A stretch of 64,000 nucleotides of DNA from Nitrososphaera sp. GTDB lineage: Archaea > Thermoproteota > Nitrososphaeria > Nitrososphaerales > Nitrososphaeraceae. Below, one piece after another: positions 60,056 through 64,000 of the stretch. The stretch lies in NCBI GenBank assembly GCA_039938515.1, contig JBDUUL010000012.1, positions 1 through 64,000 of the forward strand, read 5' to 3'. The position numbers and the translations under genes were made by a program. The notes below the pieces were generated by a model. It was not told where the DNA came from. It saw nothing but the letters and a program-made list of their open reading frames with translations, and made no database searches. Position 1 is the stretch's first letter. Each line of letters opens with the position of its first letter.

Positions 60056-61003
60056 CTATTCCTCGAACACTGGTGCAGTATCCACAGACTTGGACGACAT
60101 AGCAATATCCCAAAGTGCAGAACTTGCGGCCCCGGCGAGCTTGGCTCGGTAGTAGGGCATCAGGCTGTATCCGACCATGGCCGACACAAGACCAACGGGG
60201 TCGGCCAGCCCTGCCTTGACCGCCGCGCGTACGGCGTCAAGGGCGGTGAGATTGAGATCAAGCCTGGCCGTGTGCTCTCTTAGCTGCTGATGGCCTCTAA
60301 AGGAACGCAGAACCTGCGACGCGAAATCCCTTATTGTTGATGCGGGACTAAAGTACACGACCGCCTCGTCGTTGTACTCAAGCGCCATCCCAAGCTCGAT
60401 TGCCTTGCACTGCAGGTAGAGGTCTATCGCAATCAGGTTCTCTGGAATTCGAATTCGTTCTGCCGCTTCCGTGGAAATTGCAAGCGCCCTGCCCATAACG
60501 GTGTACTTTGAGATCTCATTAGATCTTCGGACATGGCGAAGCCAGTCTGAAATAAAGGCCGATGCCCTGGCTGCAATCGAGTCCACCTGAACAGGCTCCG
60601 GCCGGGATGCACAAATGTGGACAACACGCCCGTCAGCCCGGTGCCTCTTGCCAACTCTCGATGCAAGTTGAGCCGTACAATCACGGCTCGGTATAACGTC
60701 GGCGTCGTAAAGTACCAAAGCTTCTGTTCCAGAAGTGGATTCTGCGGCAATCCTGCATGCGCCATCAAATATCTCGTTCCATGCTGCAGCAGCGCCCCTT
60801 CTCTCACAATGATGAAGGAAAATTACGTCCAAGCTCGAGACTCTGGCAAATTTCTCAACCAGATTTGGCGTATTGTCAGTCGAGTCGTCGGATATGATGA
60901 CAGCCGATATGCAAGACGATTGTTTTTCAAGAGATCGCAGAAAGTGAAGTATGTTCTTCTCCTCGTTAAAGCATGGTACGCCTACGATCACAGGGGTTTG
61001 CAT
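60056..61003 (-). CDS. Family 2 glycosyltransferase
   Basis: VIVGVPCFNEEKNILHFLRS and VIISDDSTDNTPNLV form the nucleotide-sugar site, and ALVLYDADVIPS the D-x-D metal site. The C-terminal half is helical with one membrane-like segment (about 270-290, LVSAMVGYSLMPYY). The ATG at 61003 is close to the divergent hemB promoter. The enzyme may act on lipids or glycans of the envelope; its acceptor is unknown. Confidence 0.82.
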   Translation of the reverse strand: MQTPVIVGVPCFNEEKNILHFLRSLEKQSSCISAVIISDDSTDNTPNLVEKFARVSSLDVIFLHHCERRGAAAAWNEIFDGACRIAAESTSGTEALVLYDADVIPSRDCTAQLASRVGKRHRADGRVVHICASRPEPVQVDSIAARASAFISDWLRHVRRSNEISKYTVMGRALAISTEAAERIRIPENLIAIDLYLQCKAIELGMALEYNDEAVVYFSPASTIRDFASQVLRSFRGHQQLREHTARLDLNLTALDAVRAAVKAGLADPVGLVSAMVGYSLMPYYRAKLAGAASSALWDIAMSSKSVDTAPVFEE

Positions 61004-61126
61004 TACTGTCTCTTCGGTTCCGAGAAGCTACTGAATGATCGTTATTTTATGAATTTTGTGCCTCTATATCAGATTAACAAACCGGAACAACATATTCATA
61101 GTGCAAATGCTGTAGAGTTCAGGTTG

Positions 61127-62164
61127 ATGCAGGGAGCCGCGGGGCCTCGCGCCGGTTCTGAAAGTGATTCTAGAGCGATCCTTGCATCTGCAGGTCTTAT
61201 GCCGCAGCACCTCATCGCTCCGGTGTTTGTAGCCGGGGCGAAGGCAACGGCCTTTGGCGCTAATTCCATGCCCGGGGTCAAGATTTGCAGCCTCGATGAA
61301 GTTGCAAGTCATGCAGGCTCGCTGCTCGACGCCGGGATATCATCGATAATTCTGTTTGGGATCCCTTTAATGCGGACACCGACTGGGAGCAATGCAAGTC
61401 AGTCAGATGGAGTCGTACAGACAGCAATCCGGCTGATTCGCTCTTTGCTGGGTCGGTCAATCGAAATAATTACCGATGTCTGCGTTTGCCAGTACAGCGA
61501 TTGCGGCCACTGCGGGCTAGAAATGCATCAACCGTCTTCAAATCCATCTGGCAATATGAGAGCCGCGCTGCGCAGGGATAACCTTCCGAGAATTGACAAC
61601 GACGCCACCCTCCGGGTTCTCTCTGAAATCGCCCTTAGCCATGCAGTTGCTGGTGCCGATGTCGTGGCACCATCCTCGATGATGGACGGGCAGGTATGGG
61701 CCATACGTGAAAAATTAAGGGAAAACGGCCTGAAGACCAAGATACTGTCATACTCGGCAAAGCACGCATCATCGCTCTATGCGCCCTTCCGGTCAGCGAC
61801 CTTTGCACCCAAGGCAGGCTCGCTGAGCACGGGACTCGACAAGGCCTCGTACCAGGTTTCATACGCAACTCCTCGGCAGGTGGTCCGCGAGGTCCTTACC
61901 GATATCGAGGAAGGTGCGGACATGGTCATGATAAAGCCCGCACTCTGCTATCTCGATCTAGTTGCCCGGGCTAAGGAAATCTCCAGCGTGCCTCTGGTCG
62001 TGCAAAACGTCAGCGGGGAGTACTCGATGATAATGGCGGCAGCCGACGCTGAGCTGATTGACGAAGAGGAATGGAAGGTTATTTCTATAGCATCAATGAA
62101 GCGGGCGGGAGCTGATCGGATAATTTCTTACTTTTCAGAAGATATCGTGCGGTACTTGCATTGA
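61127..62164 (+). CDS. hemB: Delta-aminolevulinic acid dehydratase (porphobilinogen synthase)
   Basis: The zinc Cys motif is DVCVCQYSDCGHCG (three Cys as in the zinc enzyme), the first active Lys is in LSYSAKHASSLYAPFR, and the second in MVMIKPALCYLD. It joins two ALA into porphobilinogen on the heme/siroheme path. A CATATTCATAG box ~28 nt upstream supports ATG 61127 (or TTG 61124). The same frame is open far upstream to 60617, but that part overlaps the glycosyltransferase on the other strand and lacks HemB motifs. Confidence 0.95.
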   Translation: MQGAAGPRAGSESDSRAILASAGLMPQHLIAPVFVAGAKATAFGANSMPGVKICSLDEVASHAGSLLDAGISSIILFGIPLMRTPTGSNASQSDGVVQTAIRLIRSLLGRSIEIITDVCVCQYSDCGHCGLEMHQPSSNPSGNMRAALRRDNLPRIDNDATLRVLSEIALSHAVAGADVVAPSSMMDGQVWAIREKLRENGLKTKILSYSAKHASSLYAPFRSATFAPKAGSLSTGLDKASYQVSYATPRQVVREVLTDIEEGADMVMIKPALCYLDLVARAKEISSVPLVVQNVSGEYSMIMAAADAELIDEEEWKVISIASMKRAGADRIISYFSEDIVRYLH

Positions 62165-62173
62165 GGCATCACG

Positions 62174-62182
62174 ATTATATTA
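62174..62182 (+). promoter_or_regulatory. TATA box of the tRNA-Tyr gene
   Basis: ATTATATTA is ~28 nt upstream of the tRNA 5' end. Confidence 0.55.
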
Positions 62183-62243
62183 GAATTGCCTAGGAGACGA
62201 CATGTCCCGCGGTAGCTCAGCCTGGTAGAGCTTTCGGCTGTAG

Positions 62244-62301
62244 ATGTCGGCTAATAAGTAGCTGACCGCGTGAGCAGCCTATCGGGCGTACACTTGCAGT
62301 T
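62244..62301 (+). other. tRNA-Tyr intron 1 (anticodon loop)
   Basis: 58 nt inserted after position 37; boundaries are uncertain by one base because an A occurs on both sides. It should form a bulge-helix-bulge for the splicing endonuclease. Confidence 0.75.
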
Positions 62302-62323
62302 ACCGAAGAGTCGCAGGCTCAAA

Positions 62324-62353
62324 CGAAAACGGCTTATGCCTTTTTGGAGCAAA
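62324..62353 (+). other. tRNA-Tyr intron 2 (T loop)
   Basis: 30 nt separates CTCAAA from T of the seven-base T loop. A CAAA repeat at both edges leaves the exact cut ambiguous by a few bases. An inner hairpin GGC-TTAT-GCC is flanked by AAAA and TTTT. Confidence 0.7.
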
Positions 62354-62390
62354 TCCTGCCCGCGGGACCAATGATTCACTCAATTTTTAC

Positions 62391-62399
62391 TATTTATTA
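62391..62399 (+). promoter_or_regulatory. TATA box of the aldehyde dehydrogenase gene
   Basis: TATTTATTA centred ~30 nt before the ATG at 62425. Confidence 0.5.
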
Positions 62400-62424
62400 G
62401 TATGAGGTTCTCTAGTTCTCAGCG

Positions 62425-63819
62425 ATGTCAGCTAAAATTCAGACAATCAACCCGGCAACCGGCAAAGTCATCCAGAACTATGAAAACGCACAACCAGACG
62501 CCGTCAGCAGGATGGTAAAAGACGGGCGCGAGGCGTTTGCGAAGTGGAAAAAGCTCGACATTCTGGAAAGAGCCGAGTACATGCGAAAACTCGGCAGGGT
62601 AATGCGCAAGAACAGAGAAGATTACGGCAGGACCGTCACAGAAGAGATGGGCAAGCCGATCAAGCAGTCAATGGCTGAGATAGAAAAATGCGCCTGGGTT
62701 TGCGACTATTATGCCGAACATGCCGAGGTGTTTCTCCGAGACGAGATTATTCCTACCGAGTTTCGCAAGTCGTTTGTGTCATTTGAACCGCTCGGTGTAA
62801 TCGCAAGCATCATGCCATGGAACTTTCCATTCTGGCAGGTAATGCGCTTTGCCGTCCCAGCCCTGACCGCAGGAAACGTGGGAATCCTAAAGCATTCAAG
62901 CGTGTGCCTCGGATCAGCTCTAAAGATCGCCAGTGCTTTTGCAGACGCCGGGTTTCCTGACAATGTCTTTCAGGCAGTTATCGGGGACTACAGGGCAGGC
63001 GAAGCGCTTGTGCAAGCAGACATTGACGGCGTTTCAGTGACCGGTAGCGTGGGCACCGGCCAGCGGGTTGCCGAGCTCGCGTCAAAAGATCTAAAGAAGT
63101 ATGTGCTCGAGCTTGGGGGAAGTGACCCCTTCATAGTGCTAGAGGACGCTGATCTTAGCCAAACAGCATACATGGCAACGCAATCACGCCTGCTAAACAC
63201 CGGCCAGAGCTGCATCTCTGCCAAGAGGTTTATCGTGCTCGAGTCAGTTGCCGACAAGTTTGCGAAGCTCTTTGTAGAAGACACAGAGGCGGAGGTGGTA
63301 GGCGACCCGCTTGACCCCAAGACCACCGTTGGCCCGCTTGTCAGGGACAGCCAGAGAAAAGCCCTCTCAGCTCAGGTTGAGGACGCTCGCCACAAGGGAG
63401 GAACAATACTAACAGGCGGCCGCCAGCTTGACGGTGACGGGTTCTTTTACCAGCCAACCATCATCTCAAACGTCAACCACGACATGGAAGTGGTGAAGGA
63501 AGAGGTGTTCGGTCCGGCTGCGCCGGTAATAGTTGTCAAGAGCGAGGAAGAAGCGGTGATGGAGGCGAATAATTCTGAGTTCGGGCTAGGGGCCAGCATC
63601 TGGACCACGAACATCGAACGTGGGGTCGAAATAGCCCGGCAAATTCAGAGCGGCCTCGTTTCGATAAACGAGATGGTCAAGTCCGACCCGCGTTTGCCGT
63701 TTGGAGGCGTCAAGAAATCCGGAATCGGCAGGGAGCTTTCAGAATATGGAATCAAAGAATTTGTAAACATAAAGTCCATTGTAGTCAAGGATATTACAAG
63801 CAAGCTGCTAGTCGAATAG
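62425..63819 (+). CDS. NAD(P)-dependent aldehyde dehydrogenase, succinate-semialdehyde type
   Basis: The ALDH fold is complete: IMPWNFPFWQVMRFAVPALT (coenzyme site), SVTGSVGTGQ, the general base Glu in YVLELGGSDPFIV, and the nucleophile Cys in NTGQSCISAKRF. The closest pattern is the succinate-semialdehyde/GabD-like group. The direction in vivo could be oxidation of an aldehyde or part of central carbon routes such as the 4-hydroxybutyrate cycle; this is inference. Length (464) is normal. Confidence 0.9.
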   Translation: MSAKIQTINPATGKVIQNYENAQPDAVSRMVKDGREAFAKWKKLDILERAEYMRKLGRVMRKNREDYGRTVTEEMGKPIKQSMAEIEKCAWVCDYYAEHAEVFLRDEIIPTEFRKSFVSFEPLGVIASIMPWNFPFWQVMRFAVPALTAGNVGILKHSSVCLGSALKIASAFADAGFPDNVFQAVIGDYRAGEALVQADIDGVSVTGSVGTGQRVAELASKDLKKYVLELGGSDPFIVLEDADLSQTAYMATQSRLLNTGQSCISAKRFIVLESVADKFAKLFVEDTEAEVVGDPLDPKTTVGPLVRDSQRKALSAQVEDARHKGGTILTGGRQLDGDGFFYQPTIISNVNHDMEVVKEEVFGPAAPVIVVKSEEEAVMEANNSEFGLGASIWTTNIERGVEIARQIQSGLVSINEMVKSDPRLPFGGVKKSGIGRELSEYGIKEFVNIKSIVVKDITSKLLVE

Positions 63820-63877
63820 CGGTCATAGCTAAACCGCTGGTCAGTCATGAGGCATTTTTTTACTGCCGCATGACAAC

Positions 63878-64000
63878 CTAGGCAGCCTTTAACCGTCTCG
63901 CTAATTCCAGCCTGGCATCAATTACGTTGATTTGCTCTTCGAGAAGCTTATGGTATCCAGTTAGCATTCTCTCCCGCTCTGAATACGGCTCCTTTCCTAT
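63878..64000 (-). CDS. C-terminal end of a helical protein (start outside window)
   Basis: On the minus strand a frame ends at 63878 and runs open to the right edge. The 40 visible residues (GKEPYSERERMLTGYHKLLE, then INVIDARLELARRLKAA) form one charged amphipathic helix, probably a coiled coil. It converges with the aldehyde dehydrogenase gene. Nothing more can be said from this fragment. Confidence 0.6.
   Translation of the reverse strand: MGKEPYSERERMLTGYHKLLEEQINVIDARLELARRLKAA

Larger units (their letters stand above)
62206..62370 (+). tRNA. tRNA-Tyr (GTA), split by two introns
   Basis: Acceptor stem CCCGCGG (62206-62212) pairs with CCGCGGG (62360-62366), then discriminator A and a DNA-encoded CCA. 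The D stem is GCTC/GAGC. The anticodon stem TTCGG (62233-62237) pairs with CCGAA (62303-62307) around loop CTGTAGA (GTA anticodon). The T stem GCAGG pairs with CCTGC. Between the halves lie a 58-nt intron (canonical 37/38 place) and a 30-nt intron in the T loop. Confidence 0.9.

Noticed and set aside
60617-61126. In-frame upstream extension of hemB
   Set aside because: It runs antisense through the glycosyltransferase gene, has no HemB motifs, and a promoter sits just before 61127.
1-64000. CRISPR arrays, insertion sequences, integrases and rRNA
   Set aside because: No evenly spaced repeats, transposase motifs or rRNA signatures were noticed in this window.

Overview
The window reads as a chromosomal segment of an ammonia-oxidising archaeon of the Nitrososphaera type (Thaumarchaeota/Nitrososphaerota). 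Archaeal markers seen directly are aEF-2, aIF5A, ribosomal proteins S24e and S27ae, SRP54, Pus10, Dph6, PurP and a tRNA-Tyr interrupted by two introns. Many genes have a TATA-like box about 25 nt before the start codon and no leader, so several starts below (ATG, GTG or TTG) were chosen from promoter spacing. Sorting signals and small zinc proteins of the kind found in this lineage, a mannosyl-3-phosphoglycerate synthase, a futalosine-type menaquinone set and about 50% G+C fit Nitrososphaera. The genus is inferred, not proven.

Layout. 1-7.5 kb is a cell-surface/glycan block: the end of a surface protein, a small membrane protein, two GT2 and one GT4-like glycosyltransferases, a GNA1-like acetyltransferase and a NodB-type deacetylase. 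7.6-13.3 kb holds a single-domain response regulator, a free-standing Cdc48 N-domain protein, an M24 peptidase-like protein, a metallo-beta-lactamase-fold protein, a 55-residue C2H2 zinc-finger protein and a HEAT-repeat protein. 13.4-17.2 kb has tatC-tatA, purP, a DUF151 nuclease-like gene and a Cys-rich membrane protein. 17.2-22.1 kb carries asnB and a mannosylglycerate-type operon. 22.1-30 kb contains a candidate rod-shaped ncRNA, a leader-ORF-controlled beta-helix surface protein, a CBS/zinc-finger protein and a 1034-residue surface protein with five PsbP-like repeats. 30-36 kb has sensory/stress genes and aEF-2. 36-41.6 kb carries menaquinone genes (mqnD, mqnE, mqnC, a UbiD-type decarboxylase). 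42.9-51.6 kb holds a HerA-like ATPase, S24e/S27ae and a five-gene overlapping operon (dph6, srp54, pus10, a HExxH protein and a nucleotidyltransferase-kinase fusion). 51.7-58.2 kb is an oligopeptide-type ABC transporter whose binding protein looks circularly permuted. 58.3-64 kb has aIF5A, a structured non-coding stretch, a glycosyltransferase, hemB, tRNA-Tyr and an aldehyde dehydrogenase.

The genes tie together around translation and its modification (EF-2 with Dph6, Pus10, aIF5A, SRP54, S24e/S27ae), respiratory cofactors (menaquinone, heme), osmoprotection, and an elaborate exported or glycosylated envelope (Tat, surface proteins, glycosyltransferases). The most unusual points are the permuted transporter binding protein, the tightly coupled operon with two uncharacterised proteins, the rod-like RNA at 22.3 kb, the free Cdc48 N-domain, and the coupled leader ORF at 22.85 kb. 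No CRISPR array, insertion sequence, integrase or rRNA was seen.
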